Below are positions 51,178-60,578 of a stretch of DNA of 64,000 nucleotides, piece after piece. Origin of the DNA: Bacillota bacterium (GTDB taxonomy: Bacteria; Bacillota; Clostridia; Lachnospirales; Lachnospiraceae). The position numbers were made by a program, and so were the translations under genes. Where the stretch lies: the NCBI GenBank assembly GCA_023386315.1, contig JAEWJZ010000001.1:124001-188000 (forward strand). Direction: 5' to 3'. The number at the start of each line of letters is the position of its first letter. Position 1 is the stretch's first letter. Below the pieces are notes generated by a model. The model had not been told where the DNA came from. It ran no database searches and worked only from the letters and a program-made list of their open reading frames with translations.

Positions 51178-52404
51178 TTACTTTTCAGCAAACTTTTCAA
51201 CAATTTTAAGAAGCAGCTTCACAACCTTTTCCATGGACTGAACCGGGATAAATTCAAATTTTCCATGATAATTGTAACCGCCGGTGCAAAGGTTTGGACA
51301 GGGAAGTCCTTCGTAGGATAAGCGTGCTCCGTCTGTACCACCTCTGATCGGAGTAACAAGCGGCTCAATTCCCAGATCTTCCATTGCCGTCTTTGCAATA
51401 TCAATCAGGTACATATGTGGTTCTATTTTTTCCTTCATGTTAAAATAGCTGTCTTTTAAGATCAGCTCTACTGTCCCGCTTTGATATCTGTGATTTAAAT
51501 AATCTGCCACACGGGTCATAAATTCTTTCTTTTCTTCAAACTTCTTTTTGCTGTGATCACGGATAATATAATCCAGTCTGGCTTCCTCCACGCTTCCGGT
51601 CATGGAATCCAGGTGGTAGAATCCTTCGTACCCTTCCGTATACATAGGGTTTTCAGCAGCTGGGAGCATGTTATGAAATTCCATTCCCATTAAAAGTGCA
51701 TTTCTCATTCTTCCTTTGGAAGAGCCGGGGTGGATGCTGGATCCGTGGATTAAAACTCTGGCAGAGGCAGCATTAAAATTTTCGTACTCCAGCTCTCCTA
51801 ACCCACCGCCGTCCACGGTATAAGCAACATCGGCCGCAAATCCTTTTACATCAAAGAAATCTGCCCCTCTGCCTACTTCTTCATCCGGTGTGAATCCGAT
51901 TCGGATAGTTCCGTGAGGAATCTCCGGATGGGCAAGTAAGTATTCCGCCATAGCCATGATCTCAGCCACACCTGCCTTGTCATCTGCACCTAACAGGGTT
52001 GTCCCATCTGTAGTTATAATATCCTGTCCGATATATTTTAATAAATCCGGAAAATCTACCGGGCTCATGGTAAGTCCTGTATCCGCATTCATCAGAATAT
52101 CCTTACCATCGTAATTCTTTACGATCTGCGGCTTTACACCTGCACCGGAGTAGGCTGGAGAGGTATCCATGTGAGCGATAAATCCCAGTACAGGGACTGC
52201 TTTGTCCATGGTAGCCGGAATGGTAGCATAAACATAGCTGTGCTCGTCAATTCTTACATCTGCAGCCTTCATGGCCTGCAGTTCTTTCACCAGTTCTTCT
52301 GCAAGTATCCGCTGCTTTGAAGTACTTGGAACAGCGTCAACCTCATCCTTTGACTGGGTATCATAGGATACATATTTTAAAAAATGATTGATCACTTCAG
52401 ACAT
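51178..52404 (-). CDS. pepT: Peptidase T (tripeptide aminopeptidase)
   Basis: This 408-residue M20B metallopeptidase shows the zinc ligands in [11 protein letters not shown] (His and Asp catalytic context), [28 protein letters not shown] and a late [22 protein letters not shown]. It removes N-terminal residues from tripeptides in the cytosol. The frame extends to a TTG at 52425, but ATG 52402-52404 behind AAAGAGGCG is the start. It has its own promoter (52552-52580) and a highly structured leader of about 140 nt. Assignment certain. Confidence 0.96.
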   Translation of the reverse strand: MSEVINHFLKYVSYDTQSKDEVDAVPSTSKQRILAEELVKELQAMKAADVRIDEHSYVYATIPATMDKAVPVLGFIAHMDTSPAYSGAGVKPQIVKNYDGKDILMNADTGLTMSPVDFPDLLKYIGQDIITTDGTTLLGADDKAGVAEIMAMAEYLLAHPEIPHGTIRIGFTPDEEVGRGADFFDVKGFAADVAYTVDGGGLGELEYENFNAASARVLIHGSSIHPGSSKGRMRNALLMGMEFHNMLPAAENPMYTEGYEGFYHLDSMTGSVEEARLDYIIRDHSKKKFEEKKEFMTRVADYLNHRYQSGTVELILKDSYFNMKEKIEPHMYLIDIAKTAMEDLGIEPLVTPIRGGTDGARLSYEGLPCPNLCTGGYNYHGKFEFIPVQSMEKVVKLLLKIVEKFAEK

Positions 52405-52429
52405 TGTTAATCGCCTCTTTTTCAATATA

Positions 52430-52532
52430 TTTCTGGTAACGGCATGTAGAAATTCAGCCGGGGTCCAGTTCTCCTGAAGGTTCTGTATATTCAGGTAGTA
52501 TTCTTCGGATCATCCGAAAAAATTACCAGAAA
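52430..52532 (-). ncRNA. Structured 5' leader of pepT, candidate cis-regulatory RNA
   Basis: The pepT leader is bounded by a perfect 10-bp pairing of TTTCTGGTAA and TTACCAGAAA (52430-52439 and 52523-52532). Inside lie three hairpins: CGGC/GCCG (52440-52460), CCTGAA/TTCAGG (52473-52495) and TTCGGA/TCCGAA (52504-52518), making a closed four-way junction. Transcription should begin near 52545, so the element fills nearly the whole leader and ends about 26 nt before the start codon. GGTCC near the 5' end can alternatively pair with GGACC in the middle. I do not recognise a known riboswitch class. Confidence 0.55.
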
Positions 52533-52551
52533 GGACCATTTGGATTTCCTT

Positions 52552-52580
52552 ATTATACCATATGGGGCTTTTAATGTCTA
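52552..52580 (-). promoter_or_regulatory. Sigma-A promoter of pepT
   Basis: On the minus strand TAGACA (52575-52580) and TATAAT (52552-52557) are 17 nt apart. The predicted start site is near 52545, which yields the structured leader. The remaining stretch to 52680 contains no further recognisable feature. Confidence 0.78.
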
Positions 52581-52680
52581 CGTAGCCTGAAACAACCATA
52601 TTTGTATCGTCGGTTTCTATTGTATTTCATCATCATTCACTGCAATCAATTCAGAATTATTGGTATTGCCTTTCCATCCT

Positions 52681-53331
52681 TCACACTACTTTCTTTGCAA
52701 ATTCTGACAGCTTGTCAAAATTCCAATCCCCGCACCTTATCTTTGCCGCATACCCTACTGCTGCCGCCCTCATTCCGCAGGCAACCGCCGCTTCAATTCC
52801 GGCCTCAGAATCTTCCACCACGATACAATTCTCAGGAAAAATCCCCAGACGCTTTGCTGCCAGCTCAAACACCTCCGGGTCCGGTTTGGAGCGTTTGATA
52901 TCATTGCCATCCACAACCACATCAAAATAAGTGCCGCAGCCAATCCGATCCAGAATCAGCCGTGCATTTTTGCTGGAAGATCCAATGGCTAACAAGTATC
53001 CATGCTTACGGAGACTAGTTAAGGCATTTGCCGTATCCTCTGTAAGGGAAGCGGAGCTTAAATGTTCCAGATATTCTTTATAGTAGCTGTTTTTCTTATC
53101 CGTCAGCTGTAATTTATCCGTCTCGGACATCTGACGGCCCTGGCGGGATAATATAATGTTTAAGCTTTCCAAGCGGCTGACCCCCCGCAGGGCAGAATTC
53201 ATATTTCGGTCAAAATATAGTCCTGTTTCATCAGCCAGACGTTTCCAGGCAAGGTAGTGGTATTCATCCGTGGAAATGATTACGCCATCCAGATCAAAGA
53301 TAACCGCTTTTATCAAATTCCAATTCTCCAT
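52681..53331 (-). CDS. pgmB: Beta-phosphoglucomutase (HAD family)
   Basis: This 216-residue HAD phosphatase-fold protein has the nucleophile motif FDLDGVIISTDEYH, the beta-PGM substrate loop SALRGVSRLESL, GSSSKN, KSKPDPEVF-like RSKPDPEVFELAA and the acidic VVEDSEAGIEAA. It interconverts beta-glucose 1-phosphate and glucose 6-phosphate. The start is ATG 53331 with TTTGGAGGG upstream. It is downstream of the GH31 locus in the same direction, though no disaccharide phosphorylase gene (the usual source of beta-glucose 1-phosphate) is present in this window. It probably handles products of maltose-, nigerose- or kojibiose-type phosphorolysis. Confidence 0.92.
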   Translation of the reverse strand: MENWNLIKAVIFDLDGVIISTDEYHYLAWKRLADETGLYFDRNMNSALRGVSRLESLNIILSRQGRQMSETDKLQLTDKKNSYYKEYLEHLSSASLTEDTANALTSLRKHGYLLAIGSSSKNARLILDRIGCGTYFDVVVDGNDIKRSKPDPEVFELAAKRLGIFPENCIVVEDSEAGIEAAVACGMRAAAVGYAAKIRCGDWNFDKLSEFAKKVV

Positions 53332-53377
53332 TTCACCCTCCAAATTGTTCTTTCAGTCTCACATGCTTACAATGCCA

Positions 53378-53422
53378 GCGGCACATCAGAAGTCTTTTCC
53401 GAAGACCTTCCTCATGTGCCGC
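53378..53422 (-). other. Long stem-loop between GH31 gene and pgmB
   Basis: GCGGCACAT (53378-53386) pairs with ATGTGCCGC (53414-53422), with an inner GTCTT/AAGAC helix. There is no T-run on the minus strand, so it is more likely an mRNA-stabilising or processing element than a terminator. It would allow pgmB to be expressed differently from the secreted enzyme genes. Confidence 0.5.
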
Positions 53423-53434
53423 CGCTACTAATTG

Positions 53435-56400
53435 TTAATTTTTATACAACCTTACATCATCAATGTGTATCGTGGTACTGCCATTGGAAGAACAATAGAA
53501 TCCAATGTCAATGGTACCGTTTGTAACCTGAACGTTGCCGGCTTCTATTCTGTGCCACCCGCTGCCAGACTTCGGCATATCCATATAAACCTCATTGCCG
53601 CCGTAGCTTGTGATCTCCATGCGTCCCACGTCCGGAGATGTATTTTCCACCTTTACAAAGGCTTCTACCCGATAGCTTCCGTTTTCCACATTAAGCTTCT
53701 GGTGAATGCTTTGCTTATAAGCGGATGCATTGTAAAAATATGCCCGTCTTTCGCCTTTCAGCGGAGATTCCGGCGGATTCATGCCGGACCCGGAATCAAC
53801 ACCATAAGCCAGAGCCTGGCCGTTCGGATGCCACTCCGTCCAGTTGGAGGGATAGGGATCGGGACGCTCGAAATCACCATTGTCCAGAAGATTTTCCGGA
53901 TAAGCGCCGGAATCGGAGGTGGACAGGGTCAACTTGTCAAGGTTGATGTTGCCGGAATTACCTGCATCATAGCGAAGAGAAATTCGGTTTCTTCCCTGGG
54001 AAAGCGCCAGATTTGTACTTACGGTCTGCCAGCTGTTCCAGCTTCCGTCTACACCGGCAAATTTCAGGTTGCCTGCATAGGTTCCATTTACATATAAATT
54101 TAAATCCTTTGTGCCTGGGTTCCCGTTGCTGTAACGGAAATCTGCATGATAGGTCCCTCCCTGCTTTGCATCGACCTCAAAAGCCACTTCCGCATTCTGG
54201 GAACCCATAGAATCCACAAAACCGCTGCCGCTGTAGAACCAATGATCCTGGTTCGTCTTTGCAGTCCCGTAAAGAGGGGAATTTTCCGCTTCTACTACTA
54301 TGCGTCCCGGCTCAAAGGGAACCGCCAGGTAATCAATATTTACAAAGCCTGTATCCCCTGCATCAGGATTGTATTTGAAGGTAATGCTGTTGCTGCCCGC
54401 AGTAAGTGGAAGGAGAACTTTCACATCTTCCCAGGAATCAAAACTTTCGGTAGAAGCGATGTCCGCCTGGCCGCAGTATGTGCCGTTGACGTATGCGGAT
54501 AAGGTTTTTGCAATCTTTGCACCGTTTGCGCAACGCAGGGTCACCTCATAATCCCCCGGATTTGCAGCCTTGGCATAAAATGTTACTGCTGCCTGGGATC
54601 TTTCCATACCATTTACAAAACCAGTACCGGAAAATCCTGCGTGATCCTTGCTTACCTTCGGCTGGTCTGCCACTGCTTTACCGGAAAGAGAAGCATATTC
54701 TGCCTCGTATTTCTGATTGGGAAGAGAGACTGGTGTGTTGCCTGATAAAACCAGTGTATCTGTATTTAAGAGACCTGCCTGGGTTTTAATATAAGTAACT
54801 TCCCCGTAAATGTCCCTGGATTTTGCAAATCCCCCGCCGTTAGCGGAAATAAGGGCATTTAAGTCGGCGTATTCCTGCAACTGGGCAGCATTTTTCGTCA
54901 CCTGTCCGGCAGCATTGCCATGTACAGCCAGATAATAGTAATCCACACCGTTTGCGTAGCTTCCGGATTTGGCGGATATGCCAACCTGAATCTGGCCGGA
55001 ATTATCCTGGCTGGATATGGTCTGGGAGAAATATTTTCCGCTTTCGTAGTCATAAGTAAGGCCATCGTCATCATAATACCGGAATTCCGTCTTCTGGGGT
55101 GAGGGGAATATATCTACGAAAACCCGCTCCGTTTTCTTCTGTCCCACATAATCCTGTACCTCCTGTGAAGGGATAATGGCTCCTTCCTTCACAAAAAGAG
55201 GCAGATCGGACCAGGACTGGGTATCCAGGCTGTATGGAATGTACTGACCGCCATGATAAGTAGTTCCCCTGTTGTAATCAATCCATTTCCCCTCTGGGAG
55301 GTAAATCCACTTGCAGGACTGCCCCCGCTCGGTAACCGGAGCCGTAAGTAACCAGTCACCCACCATCCATGCATCGGAGTAATCCTTTACTTTGTCATCT
55401 TTGGGATAGTCAAACAGCAGCGGGCGTACCAGACCCAGACCGCTTTCATATGTCTCTCTTTCATAGGAATAGAAGTAAGGCAGCAGAGAATAGCGTAAAT
55501 GAATGGCTGATTTTACATTTTCCTCTGCCGTATAGCCGTAAAACCAGGGCTGGCGCTGCTGATTTACGTTGCCGTGCACCCGGAAAACAGGCACAACGGA
55601 TTCAAACTGGAGCCAACGGGTGTAAAGCTCTGGACTGGGGTTTTCAATATGTCCGGAATTTTGATTAAAACCACCGCCATCTGAACCCCATTTCGGCTGT
55701 CCGTTGTTTATGGTAGAGAGCATGGCTGCCTTCTGTTCGTTTAAGCCGGCGGCCCAGGTAACCCGCTCCCCCTTGTAAAACTGGGTGCCAACGTCTCCCG
55801 ACCATATGCTGGTGGCATAGCGCTGGGTACCCGGATAGTAGTTTCTGCCTGTCTGCCAAACACGTACCTTATCCTTGGTATATTCCCGCTGTCCCTCATA
55901 AACGGACTGGGCAAGATGAAGAGTATTAAAGTTTCCGAACCAGTACTCAGCCCCATTAGATGAAACCTTATCGGTTTCATCATTCCACCAGCCCACAATA
56001 CCCTTGTTAAATGCGTCAATGGAGTTGTTCCACCACCAGGCCCGCTCACCGGGTTTGTAAGGATCAATGCTGCGTACTGTAACTGGATAGAAATAATCCA
56101 CGTATTCATTGTGCCCCGGATAGAAATACCCGTCCTTTTCTGCCTCCTGGCCCTGGACGGTAGCTTTTCCGCCGTTTATTTTTGTTACAATTCTCGGCTT
56201 GGTAATGCCGATCATTTTCACTCCCTTTGCATCCATGATGTTTTTTAAGGCTCCGCTTCCGGCAGAAGGAAAATTCCCTGTGTTCCATTTAAATTCCCCA
56301 TAGTTGTCCTGCCCGTAAAGCTTCCAGTCATAGTCAAAAGCATAGCTGTCCAGGGGAATGTTCTTTGCCCGGTAGGTATCAACCATTTCCATCATTTCCT

Positions 56401-57265
56401 TCTCATTGATACCCCACTCAAAGTTGGAAAATCCCTGTGCCCACTTGGGAAGCATGGGTGAGGTTCCGGTAATCTTGGAATAACCTTTCATAATCTCTTT
56501 CGGCTCTCCCAGCAAAATGTAATATTCCAGGTTGTTTTTTTCATATCTGCGGCCTTCCTCCGGAGTTCCTCCATAGTAAAATTCCATTTTCTTATCCTTG
56601 GAATTGGTATAGGGATAGCCGCCGTCCGAATCTACTAACAGACCATAGCCTGCTGTGGACCAGAGGAAGGGGCCGCCTGAATTCCCCTGCTGGCCTGCCC
56701 TGGCCGCCTTCGTATTGTCATTACGAAGCAGATTGCCATTTTCTTCAAAACAGTCAAAGCTATGAATTCCATATAGGTTGGAAGAATCCTGACGGACAAA
56801 ACGAACGCTTCCTTGGGAAACGCCTCCGCTTTGAGGTTCCCCAAAAAGGGTAGTCCCATCGGCCTTTTTAACCGTCATACGGCAGGGCTTTTTGTTGATT
56901 TCTACCTGCATTTCGTCCGTCTTTATGGTTATGGGATCGGAAGACGTATTGATGACAGCAGCACTTGCGTCCCATTTCAGATCAGGATCAATGATGGGGG
57001 TTTGTTTACTGGAAGGGGATCCGTCAGGCTGGTAGTTTACCCGCAGAATGTCTTCATCACAAACCTCCAGCGTTAATTTGTCCGCCGAGGAGGAACCGCT
57101 GTCCACAGTAAGGACCAGCGTGCTTCCATTTACCTGTGCGCCAATGACATTGCCTAAAGCAGATACTGCCGCCCTGGCCGTCACCGGCTGGGGGGCCGGC
57201 CATAAGGCGGTAAATAATAAGGCAAATACTAAACTTAATGATAGAAAACGTTTTATCTGTTTCAT
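53435..57265 (-). CDS. ctsZ: Secreted GH31 enzyme with three C-terminal carbohydrate-binding modules (CtsZ-like)
   Basis: This 1276-residue protein has a signal peptide (about 1-32) and a GH31 catalytic part (to about 800) with nucleophile Asp in GWWNDET and acid/base Asp in IWSGDVGTQF. Two CBM35-like modules follow (about 855-990 and 990-1115; YEAEYASLSG, VEAENSPLYG), then a further beta-sandwich module (about 1124-1276). Length, modules and gene order match the 6-alpha-glucosyltransferase CtsZ of Bacillus globisporus (about 1280 residues as I recall), which adds alpha-1,6-glucosyl ends to alpha-glucan. The start is 11 nt after the neighbouring GH31 gene. Hydrolytic alpha-glucosidase is the alternative; the symbol is by analogy. 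Confidence 0.8.
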   Translation of the reverse strand: MKQIKRFLSLSLVFALLFTALWPAPQPVTARAAVSALGNVIGAQVNGSTLVLTVDSGSSSADKLTLEVCDEDILRVNYQPDGSPSSKQTPIIDPDLKWDASAAVINTSSDPITIKTDEMQVEINKKPCRMTVKKADGTTLFGEPQSGGVSQGSVRFVRQDSSNLYGIHSFDCFEENGNLLRNDNTKAARAGQQGNSGGPFLWSTAGYGLLVDSDGGYPYTNSKDKKMEFYYGGTPEEGRRYEKNNLEYYILLGEPKEIMKGYSKITGTSPMLPKWAQGFSNFEWGINEKEMMEMVDTYRAKNIPLDSYAFDYDWKLYGQDNYGEFKWNTGNFPSAGSGALKNIMDAKGVKMIGITKPRIVTKINGGKATVQGQEAEKDGYFYPGHNEYVDYFYPVTVRSIDPYKPGERAWWWNNSIDAFNKGIVGWWNDETDKVSSNGAEYWFGNFNTLHLAQSVYEGQREYTKDKVRVWQTGRNYYPGTQRYATSIWSGDVGTQFYKGERVTWAAGLNEQKAAMLSTINNGQPKWGSDGGGFNQNSGHIENPSPELYTRWLQFESVVPVFRVHGNVNQQRQPWFYGYTAEENVKSAIHLRYSLLPYFYSYERETYESGLGLVRPLLFDYPKDDKVKDYSDAWMVGDWLLTAPVTERGQSCKWIYLPEGKWIDYNRGTTYHGGQYIPYSLDTQSWSDLPLFVKEGAIIPSQEVQDYVGQKKTERVFVDIFPSPQKTEFRYYDDDGLTYDYESGKYFSQTISSQDNSGQIQVGISAKSGSYANGVDYYYLAVHGNAAGQVTKNAAQLQEYADLNALISANGGGFAKSRDIYGEVTYIKTQAGLLNTDTLVLSGNTPVSLPNQKYEAEYASLSGKAVADQPKVSKDHAGFSGTGFVNGMERSQAAVTFYAKAANPGDYEVTLRCANGAKIAKTLSAYVNGTYCGQADIASTESFDSWEDVKVLLPLTAGSNSITFKYNPDAGDTGFVNIDYLAVPFEPGRIVVEAENSPLYGTAKTNQDHWFYSGSGFVDSMGSQNAEVAFEVDAKQGGTYHADFRYSNGNPGTKDLNLYVNGTYAGNLKFAGVDGSWNSWQTVSTNLALSQGRNRISLRYDAGNSGNINLDKLTLSTSDSGAYPENLLDNGDFERPDPYPSNWTEWHPNGQALAYGVDSGSGMNPPESPLKGERRAYFYNASAYKQSIHQKLNVENGSYRVEAFVKVENTSPDVGRMEITSYGGNEVYMDMPKSGSGWHRIEAGNVQVTNGTIDIGFYCSSNGSTTIHIDDVRLYKN

Positions 57266-57276
57266 ACTGCTCCCCC

Positions 57277-60200
57277 TTATTTAACCAGAATACAGTCCAG
57301 ATTAATACCGACGAAATCCCCGTTTTCATAGGAAATCCGTATGGTATTTCTGCCACTGTTTAAGTTTATGGGAATGTCTGCAGTATTCCAGGCGTTCCAG
57401 CCAGAAGTTGCAGGCAGTGCCAAAGTTCCGGCCTTTTCCCCGTTAACCGTTAGAGTCCGCTGTGCTGCGGCCATTCCCGCAGAGTAACGGACTGATAGGG
57501 AAGCCGTGCGTTTTTCTTTTGAATATACCTCAAATTCCACCCAGTCACCATTCTCTGCAAACTGCTCCACAAACCCGTCCCCATAATAACCGCTTTTCTC
57601 TGAGCTGGTTGAAACATGGTTCAGAGATGCGTGTTCCGCTTCATAAGGGGCCTTGTTTACAACCTTCAATTCGATCTTTTGCGCAGAACCTGGAAGGGTT
57701 TTGATATAGGTAAGCTTTTCGTTTTGGCTATAGTAGTATCCGCTCTGGGCTTTTATAAAGCTATCCAGAGTATTCACTTCCTGTAATGCCTGACCATTTC
57801 CATTGACACCGCGGGGTCTGGTTCCAAAAATCTGGGTAGTGATAGGAATCTGGCTGGCCGGTAAATCAACGGTAACCGTTCCTGCCGCAAAATTCTCGGC
57901 TGCCCGGACGGTCATAGTACTCCGGTCACTGTGTGATAACGTATAAGTGCTTTCTCCTTCCGGATAGATACGGAAGGTAAGGTTTTTGTAATGTTCCACA
58001 TCATTGCCGATGGAACCGCCCATCTCATAGTTTTTATTTAAATTAAGGGGCAGAATACTGCCGGACTTCACGTAGACCGGAATCGAGTTCACATCTGCAT
58101 AATAGTCTTTCGTCACCCCACCCGGAGTCATGGCGTTGTACCAGAAATCAATCCATTCGCCTTCGGGTAAGTATACGCTTTTTACTGTCTGTCCCTCCTG
58201 GACAACAGGAGCCACCAAAAGGCTTGAGCCAAACATATACTGCTCTTCCAGATCATAGGTATTGGTATCCTCGGGATTGTCCAAGAACATGGCCCTCATC
58301 ATAGGAGTTCCCGTATGCGCACTGTTTTGCGCCTCACTGAAAATATAGGGTAGCAAATTCATGCGCGTGTTGGTGTATTTGAGGAACATAGGGATGATAC
58401 TGCTGTCACCCGTACGGCTCTGAACGTTCCAGGGAGAGCGTTCCTCACTGGGAGAAGGATTGGATTTCTCAGAGTGGAACTGCATAATCGGAGCAAAAGC
58501 AGCCATTTGAGTACTGCGCTTATAAAGCTCTACAGAAGGGAAATTCCCCGTAAACCCGGCTAGATCCCAGCTCCAGAAAGGTACTCCTGAAATTCCGGCA
58601 CTCAAACCGGCACTGAGAGCCTCCCGGAAAGCGGAAAAGCTGGAAGCCTGATCTCCTGCCCAAAAGACACCTGTGCTCTGAACCCCTGAGGTTCCAGACC
58701 GGCTGAAGGTGATCCCCTCTCCTGTTTCTTTCTTAACAAAGTCGTTATAGCCCTTTATGTAGGCGTTGGGATATACGTTTCGCATGGAAAGGTTCGTGCC
58801 GCCGTTATGAAAGGAAGTATTCTTACGCCAAACCATCTCTCCGCCGTCTGTTTTTACGCCATCTATCTTAATGTCATTGAAAAGGTATGCCCGCTTGTTC
58901 ATCCACCATGCCACTGCTTCAGGATTGGTGAAATCCAGCAGCAGACTTTTTCCGAACCAACCTGATTCCGGTATGCGGTAGGCTCCGTTATGACCGTCGG
59001 AAACTGCATATCCCTTTTGGAGCATATAAGCCTCATCATTGTCTTTCTGCGCATAGGCATAAGGTGTGTATTTTAAAACAGGGATCTGCCACAGCACCAG
59101 TTTTAAACCATTTTCGTGAAGAGTATCTGCCATGGCCTTTGGATTTGGCCATTTGGACCCATAGGTGAAATCCGAATTTTTAAGGGCAGCCGAGCCTGAA
59201 ACAGGAGTATAGGAAGCATCATTCCAGACGTAAAAGGTATTTTCATCGCTCCACTGCTCCAGCACCAAAACCGTGGCAGGAATGTCGTTATTTTTAGACT
59301 GTTTCATTGCTTCCAGCGCTTCTGACTGGGTGTCCCATTCATTGGCAGACATCCATAGGCCAAAGGCCCATTTGGGAAGCTCCTGGGGCTTACCGGAAAT
59401 TGCATTGTATTTTCCCACCACTTTCGCAGGTGTGTCTGCACTGATCAGATAGTAATCCAACAAGGGGGAATCCACCTGTTCCGTGTCCGCTTCAAACACA
59501 TACCGGTCCTTATTGGCGGCAGCCATATCGAACCTGGAATAACAGGTAGTATTCAAATAAATCCCGTAGCCTTTGCTGGTAACGAAAAATGGAACTGCTA
59601 GATAGGTCTTGCTTCCCTGATTCTGATACTGGTTATAAACGTAGGTTTCCACTACATCCCCCCGTTTTTCCGTACCGTTGTAACGCTCTCCGAAACCGTA
59701 GAAACGCTCATCGGAAGGAGAAAGATACCCATCCCGGAACTGCCCGATCACGTCTTTTCCGTCGGTCAGCCAGGACATCTCCTTGCCCGTTCCTCCGTTA
59801 GAGGTCAAAACCCTGTTTTGTTCGCAGCTGTATACCTCCAAAGCATATGGATTCTTTGTGACGGTGAGCCGCAGCTTGCCGGTTTTTATTTCTACTTTTT
59901 CGGCATCTTCTGTTACTGTGTAGCCGGAAATACCGGAAGCAAATTTCCCGTCTCCCCTTGGCGAAAGCTGAAAGCGAACTGTTTCCTCGTCCGTAAAGCT
60001 AAGAGCCAGCTTGGGCGAGAAATTCCCCGTATCAGCCTTCACGTCAAAAATCACAGTCCCGTTATGATCGGAATTCAAAGACACGGATTTAACCTTTTCC
60101 CAGTCAGTCACGTGAAAGGTAAAGGGACCAATGGTTTTGGCGTTTGTGCCGTTTGCGTCTGCATGGACCGTATACTGCACAACATCCCCTTTTGCAAAGG

Positions 60201-60516
60201 AACCTAAATTCGCCTCCCAATAAGAATTATTCCCGCTGTTATAAGACCAGCCAGCGCCTACATCCGTCTTTTTGATACCATTGACAGTGTAGGAAATCCA
60301 AACCTTTTGTCCGAATTCCACAGGCCAGGTGGTGCTGTATATCCGCACAGACTGACCTGCGGCCGGGTTCCTTGGTGATCGCTCCGTAGGTTCTATTTCA
60401 TAAATATCATTTAATCCATAAGGATCGTGCCACGTTCCTTCCAGTGCAAAGGCTGTTGACACCTGAAGCAAAATACAGCATATACTCAGTAAAACGGCCA
60501 TAAGCTTTTTTCTCAT
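57277..60516 (-). CDS. ctsY: Secreted GH31 enzyme with one C-terminal CBM35-like module (CtsY-like)
   Basis: This 1079-residue protein begins with a signal peptide (MRKKLMAVLLSICCILLQVS...). An N-terminal beta-rich domain follows (about 25-125), then a GH31 catalytic domain with nucleophile in DGVKTDGGE and acid/base region FWAGDQASSF. One CBM35-like module lies at about 955-1079 (YEAEHASLNHVS to NLDCILVK). The frame extends to 60663 inside the next gene, but GGAGGGGTAAT precedes ATG 60514-60516. Size and order match 3-alpha-isomaltosyltransferase CtsY (about 1090 residues as I recall), which closes cycloalternan. The symbol is by analogy. Confidence 0.8.
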   Translation of the reverse strand: MRKKLMAVLLSICCILLQVSTAFALEGTWHDPYGLNDIYEIEPTERSPRNPAAGQSVRIYSTTWPVEFGQKVWISYTVNGIKKTDVGAGWSYNSGNNSYWEANLGSFAKGDVVQYTVHADANGTNAKTIGPFTFHVTDWEKVKSVSLNSDHNGTVIFDVKADTGNFSPKLALSFTDEETVRFQLSPRGDGKFASGISGYTVTEDAEKVEIKTGKLRLTVTKNPYALEVYSCEQNRVLTSNGGTGKEMSWLTDGKDVIGQFRDGYLSPSDERFYGFGERYNGTEKRGDVVETYVYNQYQNQGSKTYLAVPFFVTSKGYGIYLNTTCYSRFDMAAANKDRYVFEADTEQVDSPLLDYYLISADTPAKVVGKYNAISGKPQELPKWAFGLWMSANEWDTQSEALEAMKQSKNNDIPATVLVLEQWSDENTFYVWNDASYTPVSGSAALKNSDFTYGSKWPNPKAMADTLHENGLKLVLWQIPVLKYTPYAYAQKDNDEAYMLQKGYAVSDGHNGAYRIPESGWFGKSLLLDFTNPEAVAWWMNKRAYLFNDIKIDGVKTDGGEMVWRKNTSFHNGGTNLSMRNVYPNAYIKGYNDFVKKETGEGITFSRSGTSGVQSTGVFWAGDQASSFSAFREALSAGLSAGISGVPFWSWDLAGFTGNFPSVELYKRSTQMAAFAPIMQFHSEKSNPSPSEERSPWNVQSRTGDSSIIPMFLKYTNTRMNLLPYIFSEAQNSAHTGTPMMRAMFLDNPEDTNTYDLEEQYMFGSSLLVAPVVQEGQTVKSVYLPEGEWIDFWYNAMTPGGVTKDYYADVNSIPVYVKSGSILPLNLNKNYEMGGSIGNDVEHYKNLTFRIYPEGESTYTLSHSDRSTMTVRAAENFAAGTVTVDLPASQIPITTQIFGTRPRGVNGNGQALQEVNTLDSFIKAQSGYYYSQNEKLTYIKTLPGSAQKIELKVVNKAPYEAEHASLNHVSTSSEKSGYYGDGFVEQFAENGDWVEFEVYSKEKRTASLSVRYSAGMAAAQRTLTVNGEKAGTLALPATSGWNAWNTADIPINLNSGRNTIRISYENGDFVGINLDCILVK

Positions 60517-60578
60517 ATTACCCCTCCATTTAGCATAAGTCTTAGTTCCCAGTGAAATGGTTTCTTTTTTTGGTCGAC

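Noticed and set aside
52430..52560. T-box or known amino acid riboswitch in the pepT leader
   Set aside because: There is no T-box AGGGTGG-type sequence, and the element is much shorter than T-box leaders. I kept it as an unassigned structured RNA.
53432..54097. 221-codon open frame on the plus strand inside the large GH31 gene
   Set aside because: It is antisense to conserved carbohydrate-binding module sequence, has no ribosome site and shows no recognisable protein family.
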